Positions 1 to 7,742 of a DNA stretch of 8,775 bases are shown here, piece after piece (within the stretch, counting starts at the first letter, position 1; each line of letters begins with the position of its first letter). Where the stretch lies: positions 1-8,775 of the forward strand of contig JAJYGM010000052.1 of the NCBI GenBank assembly GCA_021785095.1, in the 5' to 3' direction. Below the pieces are notes generated by a model, which was not told the DNA's origin, ran no database searches, and was given only the letters and a program-made list of their open reading frames with translations. The translations under genes and the position numbers were made by a program. The stretch comes from Actinomycetes bacterium (GTDB lineage: Bacteria; Actinomycetota; Acidimicrobiia; Acidimicrobiales; Bog-793).

Positions 1-1
1 T

Positions 2-331
2 CTTCTCGTCGACACTGCGGTACGGACGACGGCCCACGGCCCCTCCTTGGAAGACTCGCTCGCTAACACTTATTCGTCTCCAAGAAATCTTGACCCGCGG
101 CAGCACCACATCAGCTATGTGGTGATCGCGAGGGGTGTCGTCGTGCTCGGTTACCCAGGCCCGACAGGGAAGACGAACTACGCCCAGATGAGCCGGACAC
201 GCTTTCTCGACCAGGTCTACGAGGGTCCCCACTTCACCGTCTACAAGGTGGTGGGAGCGACCCCTGCGCCTGTCTCGCCGCTTCTCACCGGCCCCTATCT
301 GCAGTGCGGTACCTCGCCTTTGCACTACTGA
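2..331 (+). CDS. C-terminal fragment of a probable membrane protein (5' end outside window)
   Basis: The frame is open from the left edge to a TGA at 329-331, giving 109 residues of a longer protein. A TTG at 47 could serve as a start, but there is no reason to prefer it over a gene that runs in from outside. The visible part has no transmembrane helix and no catalytic motif I can name. A short beta-rich stretch (ISYVVIARGVVVLG, then FLDQVYEGPHFTVYKVVG) resembles the small C-terminal extracytoplasmic domain found at the end of many multi-pass glycosyltransferase-like membrane proteins, where a 'YVV...F..VYe...vtvYrV' pattern is common. That assignment is family memory, not proof. Codons around 62-92 (ACT, TAT, TCT, CCA, AGA, AAT, CTT) are A/T-ending, unlike the cyclase gene downstream, which may hint at a different origin or weak codon selection. 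The gap to the next gene is 153 bp, so co-transcription is possible but not shown. Confidence 0.55.
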   Translation, partial: LLVDTAVRTTAHGPSLEDSLANTYSSPRNLDPRQHHISYVVIARGVVVLGYPGPTGKTNYAQMSRTRFLDQVYEGPHFTVYKVVGATPAPVSPLLTGPYLQCGTSPLHY

Positions 332-441
332 GGCAGCGATGGCGACGACCTCGACCAGTCCGCGGGGGCGCTGTAGAGGAGACGCCTCAATCCGAGCCGG
401 CCCGGTCGCGGGGCGCTCGGCTACCCTTCGATCCGGAACTC

Positions 442-460
442 GTCCCTTGTGAGAGGGGAC
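442..460 (+). promoter_or_regulatory. Small hairpin upstream of the cyclase gene
   Basis: GTCCCTT (442-448) can pair with AGGGGAC (454-460) around a five-base loop GTGAG, giving seven pairs with one G-T wobble. The right arm carries the purine-rich AGGGGA, the nearest strong Shine-Dalgarno-like sequence to the GTG at 485, but it lies about 25 bases upstream, too far to act as a normal ribosome site. No T-run follows, so it is not an intrinsic terminator of the usual kind. It could be a 5'-UTR structure or chance in GC-rich DNA. Confidence 0.2.
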
Positions 461-472
461 TCAGGGACCTGG

Positions 473-487
473 ACGTGACGTGACGTG
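473..487 (+). repeat. Triple ACGTG tandem repeat overlapping the cyclase start codon
   Basis: Three exact head-to-tail copies of ACGTG lie at 473-477, 478-482 and 483-487. Each contains a GTG (475, 480, 485), and because the unit is five bases the three GTGs fall in three different frames. Only the third opens the long gene. The first two each read GTG-ACG-TGA, a start followed by one codon and a stop (475-483 and 480-488), the second overlapping the real start as GTGA. A stop codon in the frame of the long gene (TGA 476-478) also lies inside the repeat, so the gene cannot start further upstream. Confidence 0.8.
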
Positions 488-3400
488 ATCTGCTCCAGCT
501 GCGGTACCTCGAACAAGGAGAGCGCGAAGTTCTGCCACGGCTGTGGCACCACGCTCGCCCGGAAGTGCCTGTCCTGCGGTGAGCTGCTCGATGCCGTCGC
601 CAGGTTCTGCCCGGAGTGCGGGATGCCTGTCGCCAACGGTGTGCGGGCGACGAGTGGTGCGCCCAGCTCCGGTGTGCCGGGAGCTGCGAACGAGGCTGCG
701 ATGGGCGGTACCCCAAGTGCGGCGCCGGTCGCGGAGCGGCGCCTTGTCACGGTCCTCTTCGCCGACCTCGTGGGGTTCACGAGCCTCTCCGAGCCGGCCG
801 ACCCAGAGGACGTGCGCGAGCTGCTCTCGAAGTACTTCGACACCTGCACAGCACTCGTCGAGCGGTACGGCGGGGTGGTGGAGAAGTTCATCGGGGATGC
901 CGTCATGGCGCTCTGGGGGGCTCCAGTCGCGCAGGAGGACGACGCGGAGCGTGCAGTCCGTACGGCACTCGATCTGACACAGGCCATTTCGATGCTCGGC
1001 GAGGAGATCCACAAGGAAGGCCTCTCGCTCCGCGCCGGCGTGGCGACCGGCGAGGCGGCGGTCAACCTGTCCGCCAAGGGACAGGGCATGGTGGCCGGCG
1101 ACCTCGTCAACACCGCGTCTCGCATCCAGTCGGCCGCCGCGCCGGGCACGGTCCTCGTGTCGGACGCCACACGCCGGATGACGGAGGCTGCGATCTCCTA
1201 CAAGGACGCCGGCACCCATACCCTGAAGGGGAAGGAGGAACCGGTCCAACTCTTCGAGGCGGTCCGGGTCGTCGCCGGCGTCGGCGGACTCATGAAGTCG
1301 ACCGGCCTCGAGCCCCCCTTTGTCGGGCGGGACCGGGAGCTCCGCTTCGTGAAGGACCTCTTCCATGCCACGGCCGAGGACCGAAAGGCCCACCTCATCC
1401 AGGTCTCGGGTATCGCAGGCATCGGCAAGTCCCGCCTCAGCTGGGAGCTTTTCAAGTACATCGACGGGCTGAGTGCCATCTCCTGGTGGCACCGGGGGCG
1501 CTGCCTCTCCTACGGCGAGGGCGTCACGTACTGGGCACTTGCCGAGATGGTGCGTGGCCGGGCCGGCATCCTCGAGGGCGAGGAGCGGGCGTCAGCCCTC
1601 GGCAAGCTGCACGAGACGGTCGTCGAGCACGTCGAGGACGAGGAGGAGCGGCGTTTCGTCGAGCCGCGTCTCGCCCAGCTCATCGGGCTCGAGGACCGGA
1701 CCTCGACCGACAAGACCGAGCTCTTCTCCGCCTGGCGCCTCTTCTTCGAGCGCCTGGCCAAGAGCTACCCCGTCGTCATGGTCTTCGAGGACATGCAGTG
1801 GGCCGACCCCTCGCTTGTCGAGTTCATCGACCACCTGCTCGACTTCTCCCGCAGCCACCCGCTCTTCGTGATGACCCTCGCACGCCCGGAGACCGAGACG
1901 ACCGAGACCCGGCGGAGGAACGTGACCTCCATCTACCTCGAGCCCCTCGACCCCGACTCGATGGGAGCGCTGCTCGACGGGTTCGTGCCCGGCCTTCCAG
2001 CGGAGCTGCGCACGAAGATCCTCGATCGATCGGAGGGCGTGCCGCTCTACCTCGTCGAGACGGTGCGCATGCTCCTCGACAAGGGTCTCCTCGTGCGGGA
2101 GGGACCGGTGTACCAGCCGGTCGGCGAGATCTCCGCCCTCGAGGTGCCCGAGACCCTCCACGCGCTCGTCGCCTCACGCCTCGACCAGATGCCCCTCGCC
2201 GAGCGCCTCCTCGTGCAGGACGCGGCCGTGATCGGCAAGAGCTTCACCCGCCAGGCGCTCGTGGCACTGACGGGCGGGGAGGACGAGGTGCTCGAGACGT
2301 TGTTGTCCTCGCTCGTGGGGAAGGAGGTCTTCTCGATCCAGCTCGACCCGCGCTCGCCCGAGCGTGGCCAGTTCGCCTTCGTCCAGGACCTCATGCGCAC
2401 CGTCGCCTACGAGACGCTCTCCCGCCACGACCGGCGTAGGAAGCATCTCGATGCAGCCGAGTACCTCGAGCGGGCCTGGGGGCAGGACGAGGAGGAGATC
2501 ATCGAGGTCGTGGCGTCGCACCTGCTGTCCGCCTACCTGCTCGACGAAGGCGCCGACGACGCCCCCCGGATCCGGGACCGCGCCCGCGGCATGCTCGTGC
2601 GGGCCGGAGAGCGGGCAGCCTCGCTCGCAGCAGGCGAGGAGGCCGAGGGGTACTTCGACAAGGCTGCTCCCCTGTCTGACTCGGTGCTCGAGCGGGCCGA
2701 GCTGACCGAGCGGGCCGGGCAGATGGCTGAGCTCCGAGGCAGGGTCGAGGATGCGCTCGAGCGGTACGGACAGGCGGTGAGGCTGTTCGAGGAGGCAGGG
2801 CAGACACATCAGGCGGCCCGTTGCGAGGCTCGCAGCGCAGGGGTCGAGTACCAGATCGGCCAGCTCGACCGGGCAGTCGGCCGGATGCTTCGCGCGGCCG
2901 AGATGATGGGAAGCGACGAGCCAGATCCCGACGTTGCCACAGTGTCCGCTCAGCTCGGACGGATGCTCGCGCTCGCCGACCGGGCGGAGGAGGCGGCCCC
3001 CCACCTTGAGCACGCGCTCGAGCTGGGCGAGCTGCTGGAGCTGCCCGAGGTCTACTCCCAGGCGCTCAACTCGAAGGCGGTCTTCCTGCTCCGGCGCAAC
3101 CGGCTGGACGAGGCGGGAGTGCTGCTCCGGCGTGCGCTCGAGGTGGCCATCGAGCACGACTTGAGCGGGGCGGCGCTGCGTGCCTACAACAACCTCGGCG
3201 TCGCGCTCGAGACGAGGGACAGATGCGCAGACACCTTCGAGCTCGTCGAACGCCAGCGCGACCTTGCCCACCGCGTCGGCGACCGTTTCTGGGAGATCAA
3301 CTGCCTCGCGGGCGCGGTCGGCAACCTCGTCTGCCTCGGCCGCTGGGATCAGGCGCTCGCCTGGGCCGACGAGGCGATGTCTGCCGACGAGTTCACCACC

Positions 3401-4069
3401 CTCCGCAGCATCGCGAACAGCGTTCTCGACGGCGTCATCGTGCACGTCCACCGGGGCCATCTCGACGCGGCCGGCGAGCTCGTCGAGGCGGCCGGTGGAG
3501 TGAACGTGGCTGAGGCGGCCGAGTACCGGACTGCACGTGCGGGCATCCTTGCCGTCCTCTGGCGAGCACGAGGCGAGCTCGAGACCGCGCTTGCCTCTGC
3601 CATGGAGGCCTTCGGGGCCTTGCAGGTGCTCGGATTGACGAACACGAGAGTGAAGGGTGGACTCGTCCTGGCCGCGGACATCGCTCTCGAGCTCGGAGAC
3701 GCCGAACGAGTTGACGAGCTCCTCGCCGTCGTGCAGGCCGCCCGGCCTGGCGAGGTCACACCCTGGCTCCGAGCCCAGACTGCTCGTCTGTCCGCCCGTC
3801 TCGCGGCCGCGAGGGATGAGAACGACGCCGTCGAGCCCGGCTTCGAGGCAGCAGAGGAGATCCTCCGGCGTCTCGGCTTCGCCTTCGACCTCGCCGTCGT
3901 CCAGTTGGAGCACGCCGAGTGGCTATTTGTCTCCGGCCGTTCCGATGACGCGGAACCACTGCGCGCCGCCGCGTCCGAGACGTTCGCCGGGCTCCGCGCA
4001 GCGCCCTGGCTCGAGCGCTTGGGGCGGCTCGGTGCCGAATCCGTGCCCGCGAGCGTGACGCCCGCGTAA
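485..4069 (+). CDS. Zinc-ribbon / class III nucleotide cyclase / STAND-type ATPase / TPR signalling protein
   Basis: Predicted cytosolic multidomain sensor of 1194 residues. Residues 1-50 are a double zinc ribbon with four CxxC knuckles (C3/C6, C17/C20, C28/C31, C42/C45). Residues 85-262 are a class III cyclase domain with metal-binding D94 (FADLVGFT) and D138, K134 in KFIGD, and N209 and R213 in VNTASR, so the main catalytic residues are present. The second substrate-specifying position (Asp in classical adenylate cyclases) aligns to M202, so ATP versus GTP use is open. Such domains act as dimers. FVGR (279-282) opens an NTPase domain with Walker A GIAGIGKS (309-316) and Walker B VVMVFED (D436) followed by WADPS. 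Residues about 550-660 look like a winged-helix or helical region. From about 700 to the end come repeated amphipathic helix pairs of TPR type. No transmembrane segment or C-terminal LuxR-type DNA-binding domain is seen. The start is the GTG at 485: an in-frame TGA lies at 476-478 and the zinc ribbon begins at residue 3. The only nearby SD-like sequence (AGGGAC, 463-468) is distant. The architecture is familiar in actinobacteria and chloroflexi; the input signal is unknown. Confidence 0.93.
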   Translation: MICSSCGTSNKESAKFCHGCGTTLARKCLSCGELLDAVARFCPECGMPVANGVRATSGAPSSGVPGAANEAAMGGTPSAAPVAERRLVTVLFADLVGFTSLSEPADPEDVRELLSKYFDTCTALVERYGGVVEKFIGDAVMALWGAPVAQEDDAERAVRTALDLTQAISMLGEEIHKEGLSLRAGVATGEAAVNLSAKGQGMVAGDLVNTASRIQSAAAPGTVLVSDATRRMTEAAISYKDAGTHTLKGKEEPVQLFEAVRVVAGVGGLMKSTGLEPPFVGRDRELRFVKDLFHATAEDRKAHLIQVSGIAGIGKSRLSWELFKYIDGLSAISWWHRGRCLSYGEGVTYWALAEMVRGRAGILEGEERASALGKLHETVVEHVEDEEERRFVEPRLAQLIGLEDRTSTDKTELFSAWRLFFERLAKSYPVVMVFEDMQWADPSLVEFIDHLLDFSRSHPLFVMTLARPETETTETRRRNVTSIYLEPLDPDSMGALLDGFVPGLPAELRTKILDRSEGVPLYLVETVRMLLDKGLLVREGPVYQPVGEISALEVPETLHALVASRLDQMPLAERLLVQDAAVIGKSFTRQALVALTGGEDEVLETLLSSLVGKEVFSIQLDPRSPERGQFAFVQDLMRTVAYETLSRHDRRRKHLDAAEYLERAWGQDEEEIIEVVASHLLSAYLLDEGADDAPRIRDRARGMLVRAGERAASLAAGEEAEGYFDKAAPLSDSVLERAELTERAGQMAELRGRVEDALERYGQAVRLFEEAGQTHQAARCEARSAGVEYQIGQLDRAVGRMLRAAEMMGSDEPDPDVATVSAQLGRMLALADRAEEAAPHLEHALELGELLELPEVYSQALNSKAVFLLRRNRLDEAGVLLRRALEVAIEHDLSGAALRAYNNLGVALETRDRCADTFELVERQRDLAHRVGDRFWEINCLAGAVGNLVCLGRWDQALAWADEAMSADEFTTLRSIANSVLDGVIVHVHRGHLDAAGELVEAAGGVNVAEAAEYRTARAGILAVLWRARGELETALASAMEAFGALQVLGLTNTRVKGGLVLAADIALELGDAERVDELLAVVQAARPGEVTPWLRAQTARLSARLAAARDENDAVEPGFEAAEEILRRLGFAFDLAVVQLEHAEWLFVSGRSDDAEPLRAAASETFAGLRAAPWLERLGRLGAESVPASVTPA

Positions 4070-4070
4070 C

Positions 4071-5903
4071 TCACACGAGGCTGTCGCGCCAGGCGGCATG
4101 GAGCGAGGCGTAGTGGCCACGCCCCTCGGCGAGCAGGCGCCCGGGCGGCCCGTCCTCCACGATGTGGCCGGAATCGAGGACGAGGACGCGGTCGGCGATC
4201 TCGACCGTCGAGAGCCGGTGGGCGATGATGACGGCCGTCCGGTCGGCGAGCACGGTTCGGAGGGCCGACTGCACGAGGCGCTCCATCGGCGCGTCGAGCG
4301 ACGAGCTCGCCTCGTCGAGGATGAGCACGGCCGGGTCCGCGAGGAACGCCCGAGCCAGCGCGACGAGCTGGCGCTGGCCCGCCGAGAGCCGTGACCCGGA
4401 CTTGCCCACGTCGCTCTCGTAGCCGTCGCCGAGGGTGTGCACGAACGAGTCGACGCCGACAGCTCGCGCAGCCGAGATGATCTGCTCCTCGCTCGCGTCA
4501 GGCGATCCGAAGGCGATGTTGTCGGCGATCGTGCCGGAGAAGATGAAGCTCTCCTGGGTGACCATTGCGACGGCACGCCGGAGGCTGTGCTGGTCGAGGG
4601 CCTCGAGCGGGATGCCGTCTATCGTCACCTTGCCCTCGGTCGGATCGTAGAAACGGGCGAGCAGCCGCGCCACGGTGCTCTTGCCCGCTCCCGTCTCCCC
4701 GACGAGCGCGACGGTCTGGCCCGCCGGGATGTCGAGGTCGAAGCCCGCGAGCACGTTGGCGCCTTCGCGGTATGCGAAGCGAACGTTCGAGAAGGTGACG
4801 GCGCCCTTCAGGCCGCCCGCAGGCAGCGGGGCACCGTGGGCGGGCATGGGGACCCCGGGATCTTCGTCGAGGACTCCGGCCAGCTTCTCGAACCCGGCGG
4901 CGGCTGCCTGAAACGAGTCGTAGAACTGGCTCACCTCGGCCAAGGGCTCGAAGAAACGCCGCAGATACAACACGAACGACGTCAGCACACCCACTTCCAT
5001 CTCGCCGCCGATCACCCGCCAGCCTCCGTACAGCAGCACGGCTGCCGTCGTGATGTTCCCGACGAGCACGATCCCCGGCCAGTAGATGCCGAGCAGCTGG
5101 AACGACCGGCTCATCGCCGCCCGGTAGCCCTCGGAGAGCTCACCGAAGATCTCGTCGTTGCGTGGCGCGCGCCTGAAGGCGTGCACGGCCCGGATCCCGC
5201 GGAGCGACTCGGTGAACTGCACGATGACCTGCGCCATGGCGTTGCGCGTCACGCGGTACGCCTTCGTCGACTCGCGCTGGTACCAGCGAGAGAGGAAGTA
5301 GAGGGGGACGAAGCCCGAGAGGCAGACCAGGCCGAGGGGCAGGTCGAGCACGAGCAGGATGGTCCCGACCCCGACGACCGAGAGCACGCTGTTCACGAGC
5401 GTGTCGAGGCCGAGGTTGAACATGTCGTTGATCGACTCGAAGTCCGAGGTGAGCCTCGCGATCATGCGGCCGGTCGTGTAGTGCTCGTGGAACGCGAGGC
5501 TGAGGCGCTGGAAGTGGGCGAAGACCCGCTCGCGCAGCTGGAGGATGATCTCCTGTCCGACCCGACCCGAGCCCGAGACGAACACGCGGTAGAGCAGTGC
5601 CTGCAAGAGGGCGCAGATCGCGATGAGACCCGTGATGACGGCGATCGGCACGTAGTCGTGATGGCGGGCTCCGGCGATGCCACGGTCGATGCCGAGCCCG
5701 ACGAGGTAGGGGATGGCGGTTGCCGCCAGGTTGGAGACGACGATGGCGATCGTGATGAGGACGATGGCGCGCTTGTGAGGCCGGGCGACGGAGCCGATGA
5801 GCCGTCGGGTGCGCCTCCGGAGCAGGCCGGTCCAGTCGGAGGGGACCTCCTCGACCTCCTCGGCCGCGATCCCGCGCCACGCTTGCGTCGAGGTCGAGCT
5901 CAT
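4071..5903 (-). CDS. ABC exporter half-transporter, subunit with the consensus Walker B
   Basis: Inner-membrane ATP-driven exporter subunit (type IV fold, MsbA/MDR-like) of 610 residues, the usual length for a half-transporter. Six membrane helices are predicted at roughly residues 46-70, 85-106, 165-187, 188-205, 271-297 and 303-320. The nucleotide-binding domain follows from about 365: Walker A GETGAGKS (402-409), Q-loop Q450 (VTQESF), signature LSAGQ (506-510), Walker B ILDE with D530 and catalytic E531, and H-loop H562 (AHRLST). The signature deviates from LSGGQ, while every other ATPase residue is canonical. The ATG at 5903 is chosen because it overlaps the upstream gene's TGA as ATGA, has GAGGA four bases upstream and starts a normal-length protein; the frame stays open further upstream, but that part is antisense-like arginine/proline-rich sequence. 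It is the second gene of the operon and most likely forms a heterodimer with the 5900-7678 product. The substrate (drug, lipid, peptide or other) cannot be read from the sequence. Its stop lies one base from the convergent cyclase stop. Confidence 0.95.
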   Translation of the reverse strand: MSSTSTQAWRGIAAEEVEEVPSDWTGLLRRRTRRLIGSVARPHKRAIVLITIAIVVSNLAATAIPYLVGLGIDRGIAGARHHDYVPIAVITGLIAICALLQALLYRVFVSGSGRVGQEIILQLRERVFAHFQRLSLAFHEHYTTGRMIARLTSDFESINDMFNLGLDTLVNSVLSVVGVGTILLVLDLPLGLVCLSGFVPLYFLSRWYQRESTKAYRVTRNAMAQVIVQFTESLRGIRAVHAFRRAPRNDEIFGELSEGYRAAMSRSFQLLGIYWPGIVLVGNITTAAVLLYGGWRVIGGEMEVGVLTSFVLYLRRFFEPLAEVSQFYDSFQAAAAGFEKLAGVLDEDPGVPMPAHGAPLPAGGLKGAVTFSNVRFAYREGANVLAGFDLDIPAGQTVALVGETGAGKSTVARLLARFYDPTEGKVTIDGIPLEALDQHSLRRAVAMVTQESFIFSGTIADNIAFGSPDASEEQIISAARAVGVDSFVHTLGDGYESDVGKSGSRLSAGQRQLVALARAFLADPAVLILDEASSSLDAPMERLVQSALRTVLADRTAVIIAHRLSTVEIADRVLVLDSGHIVEDGPPGRLLAEGRGHYASLHAAWRDSLV

Positions 5904-7678
5904 GGTGTCCTCGACGGCTCGGGCGGCGAGGTGAAGTCGACCGACAGCACTGACGCGTACGCCGGCAGCTCCATCAGCTCGTGATGGGTGCCGACGGCGA
6001 CGAGGACGCCGTCCTGGAGGAGCGCGACACGGTCGGCGAGGGCGACCGTTGAGGGACGGTGGACGACGATGAGACCGGTCGTCTTCTGAAGGACGCGCCC
6101 GAGCGCTTCCTCGATGAGCGCCTCGGTGTTGACGTCGAGGGCGGAGAGCGGGTCGTCGAGGACGAGCACGGAGGGTCGGGAGATCACAGCCCGGGCGAGT
6201 GCAAGGCGCTGGCGCTGGCCGCCCGAGAGGGCGAGGCCCTGCTCGCCCACGCGCGTGTCGAGGCCCCACGGCAGGTCGTAGGCGAACCCCGCCTGCGCGA
6301 TGTCGAGCGCCTCTGCGATCTCGTCGCCCGTCGCGTCCGGGCGCCCGAGGACGATGTTCTCCCGCACGCTCATCGAGAAGAGGGTCGGATCCTCGAAGAC
6401 GACTGCGACGTGCCGGCGGAGCGACTCGATAGTGAGGTCGCGGATGTCGATGTCGTCGAGCGTGATCCGGCCGGAGGTGACGTCGTAGAGGCGGGCCGGC
6501 AGGGCGGCGAGCGAGCTCTTGCCCGAGCCGGTCGGGCCGACGATCGCCACCGTCTCACCGGGTTCGATCGTCAGGTTGACGTCGCGCAACACGGCGCGGC
6601 CACTCCCAGGGAAGGTGAAGCCCACGTGCTCGAAGGCGAGGCGGCCGGTCGACTGGCCGAGCGTCAGAGCGCCCGGACGGTCGTCGATGGACATGGTGGC
6701 GTCGAAGATCTCGCAGACGCGGTCCGCGGCCGTGGCGGCCTGCTGCGCCATCGACAGGATCCAACCGAGGTCGATGATCGGGAATTGCAGGAGCACGAGA
6801 AGCGTCGTGAAGGCGACGAGCGCTCCGACGCTGAGCGAGCCCTGTGCCACTGCGATCCCGCCGACGAGGACGGCCGCCGCCATGGTGATGTTCGGGACGA
6901 GCGTGAGCCACCCCCAGAAACGAGCGCGCAGCCTCACGAGCTCGAGAGACGAAGACCGCAGGGTTCGCGCCGAGACTCCGAAGCGGTCCTGCATGAGCGG
7001 CCCTCGCCCGAAGGCCTTCACGACACGCATGCCGGTCGCCGCTTCTTCCGTGATCGTGGCGAGGTCGCCCTGCTGGTCCTGGACGCGCCGCGAGATGTGG
7101 GAGTAACCGGCACCGAAGCGCTTCGCCATCCAGATCACGGGCAGTGTCGTCACGAGCGCCACGGCGCCGAGCGGCACGTAGGTCGCGAACAAAAGGGCCA
7201 TCACGACGGCGTACTGCATGCCGTCGACGACGAAGTAGATGGCGCCGAAGCCGAGGAAGCGCCGGATCGTCCCGAGGTCGGTCGTGGCCCGCGAGAGCAG
7301 CTGGCCGGTCTGCCATTCGTCGTGGAAGGCGACGGGCAACCGCTGGAGGCGGGCGTACAGGTCGTTGCGGATCTCGCGCTCGACCATCTGGATGGCAACC
7401 GACTGCACCCGCCGGCGGGCGGCGATGAGCCCGGCCTCGACCATGCCGAGAGCAAGGGCGAGGAGAAACATCGGGACGAGCGCGCCGCGGTTGTGGTGGT
7501 GGATGGGGCCGTTCACGACCGCTTCGAGGACGAGCGGGATCAGCGTGCTGGCAGCCACGGCGATGACGGCACAGGCCAGCATCACCAGCATCTGGCGGTT
7601 GTAGGGACGGACGAAGGAGCGCAAACGCCAGAGCGATCGGTACGCGGACGCGAAGGATCGTCCGCCGGGTTTGCTCAC
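5900..7678 (-). CDS. ABC exporter half-transporter, subunit with the degenerate ATP site
   Basis: First gene of the leftward operon, 592 residues from the GTG at 7678. Predicted membrane helices lie at about 30-55, 66-88, 143-165, 166-184, 257-280 and 283-305. The nucleotide-binding domain starts near 346: Walker A GPTGSGKS (381-388), E429 where the Q-loop Gln is expected (VVFEDP), canonical signature LSGGQ (484-488), Walker B VLVLDD with D508 followed by D509 instead of the catalytic Glu, and H-loop H540 (VVHRPST). In known heterodimeric exporters such as TM287/288 and BmrCD, one subunit carries this kind of degenerate Walker B and pairs with a catalytically complete partner, which fits the next gene. 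The frame is open to 7927, but those residues would be antisense to the hydrolase remnant and have no family match, so GTG 7678 (VSKPGG...) is preferred by length. No clear Shine-Dalgarno sequence precedes it (a GGAAGG lies about 25 bases up), so the exact start is uncertain. The stop overlaps the next start (ATGA), suggesting coupled translation. Confidence 0.93.
   Translation of the reverse strand: MSKPGGRSFASAYRSLWRLRSFVRPYNRQMLVMLACAVIAVAASTLIPLVLEAVVNGPIHHHNRGALVPMFLLALALGMVEAGLIAARRRVQSVAIQMVEREIRNDLYARLQRLPVAFHDEWQTGQLLSRATTDLGTIRRFLGFGAIYFVVDGMQYAVVMALLFATYVPLGAVALVTTLPVIWMAKRFGAGYSHISRRVQDQQGDLATITEEAATGMRVVKAFGRGPLMQDRFGVSARTLRSSSLELVRLRARFWGWLTLVPNITMAAAVLVGGIAVAQGSLSVGALVAFTTLLVLLQFPIIDLGWILSMAQQAATAADRVCEIFDATMSIDDRPGALTLGQSTGRLAFEHVGFTFPGSGRAVLRDVNLTIEPGETVAIVGPTGSGKSSLAALPARLYDVTSGRITLDDIDIRDLTIESLRRHVAVVFEDPTLFSMSVRENIVLGRPDATGDEIAEALDIAQAGFAYDLPWGLDTRVGEQGLALSGGQRQRLALARAVISRPSVLVLDDPLSALDVNTEALIEEALGRVLQKTTGLIVVHRPSTVALADRVALLQDGVLVAVGTHHELMELPAYASVLSVDFTSPPEPSRTP
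5908..5912 (-). promoter_or_regulatory. Ribosome binding site of the second exporter gene
   Basis: On the minus strand GAGGA precedes the ATG at 5903 by four bases (GAGGACACCATG), inside the 3' end of the upstream exporter gene. It supports the choice of this ATG within a frame that stays open much further upstream, and together with the ATGA overlap suggests coupled synthesis of the two subunits. Confidence 0.6.
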
Positions 7679-7742
7679 ATGTGAACGGTACTCATTGGGT
7701 GCGCGCCTTCCGAACAGGGCAAACGGGGGGAGGAGCTCCTCG

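Noticed and set aside
616..2439. Alternative plus-strand frame of 607 codons inside the cyclase gene.
   Set aside because: It is arginine/glycine/proline-rich without domains, and the overlapping frame encodes the zinc ribbon, cyclase and ATPase motifs.
2174..3913. Long minus-strand open frame of 579 codons opposite the TPR region of the cyclase gene.
   Set aside because: The Leu-Glu-rich plus-strand helical repeats create open antisense frames in high-GC DNA. The plus-strand protein has clear domains and the antisense product has none.
5904..6269. N-terminal extension of the second exporter gene, open for 122 further codons.
   Set aside because: The extension is arginine/proline-rich, antisense-like sequence overlapping the end of the first exporter gene. 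The ATG at 5903 has a ribosome site, an ATGA junction and normal protein length.
485..7678. A defence or anti-phage island reading of the STAND-type ATPase/cyclase next to the exporters.
   Set aside because: No nuclease, effector, toxin, reverse transcriptase or phage gene is present, and the cyclase/ATPase/TPR architecture without an effector domain is that of a widespread signalling family. Adjacency to an exporter in convergent orientation is not evidence of a joint system.
4437..7684. Long plus-strand open frames (4437-5984 and 6059-7684) opposite the exporter genes.
   Set aside because: The products are rich in Asp, Glu, Arg and His, without domains, and mirror the exporter coding strand. 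The minus strand has complete ABC motifs.
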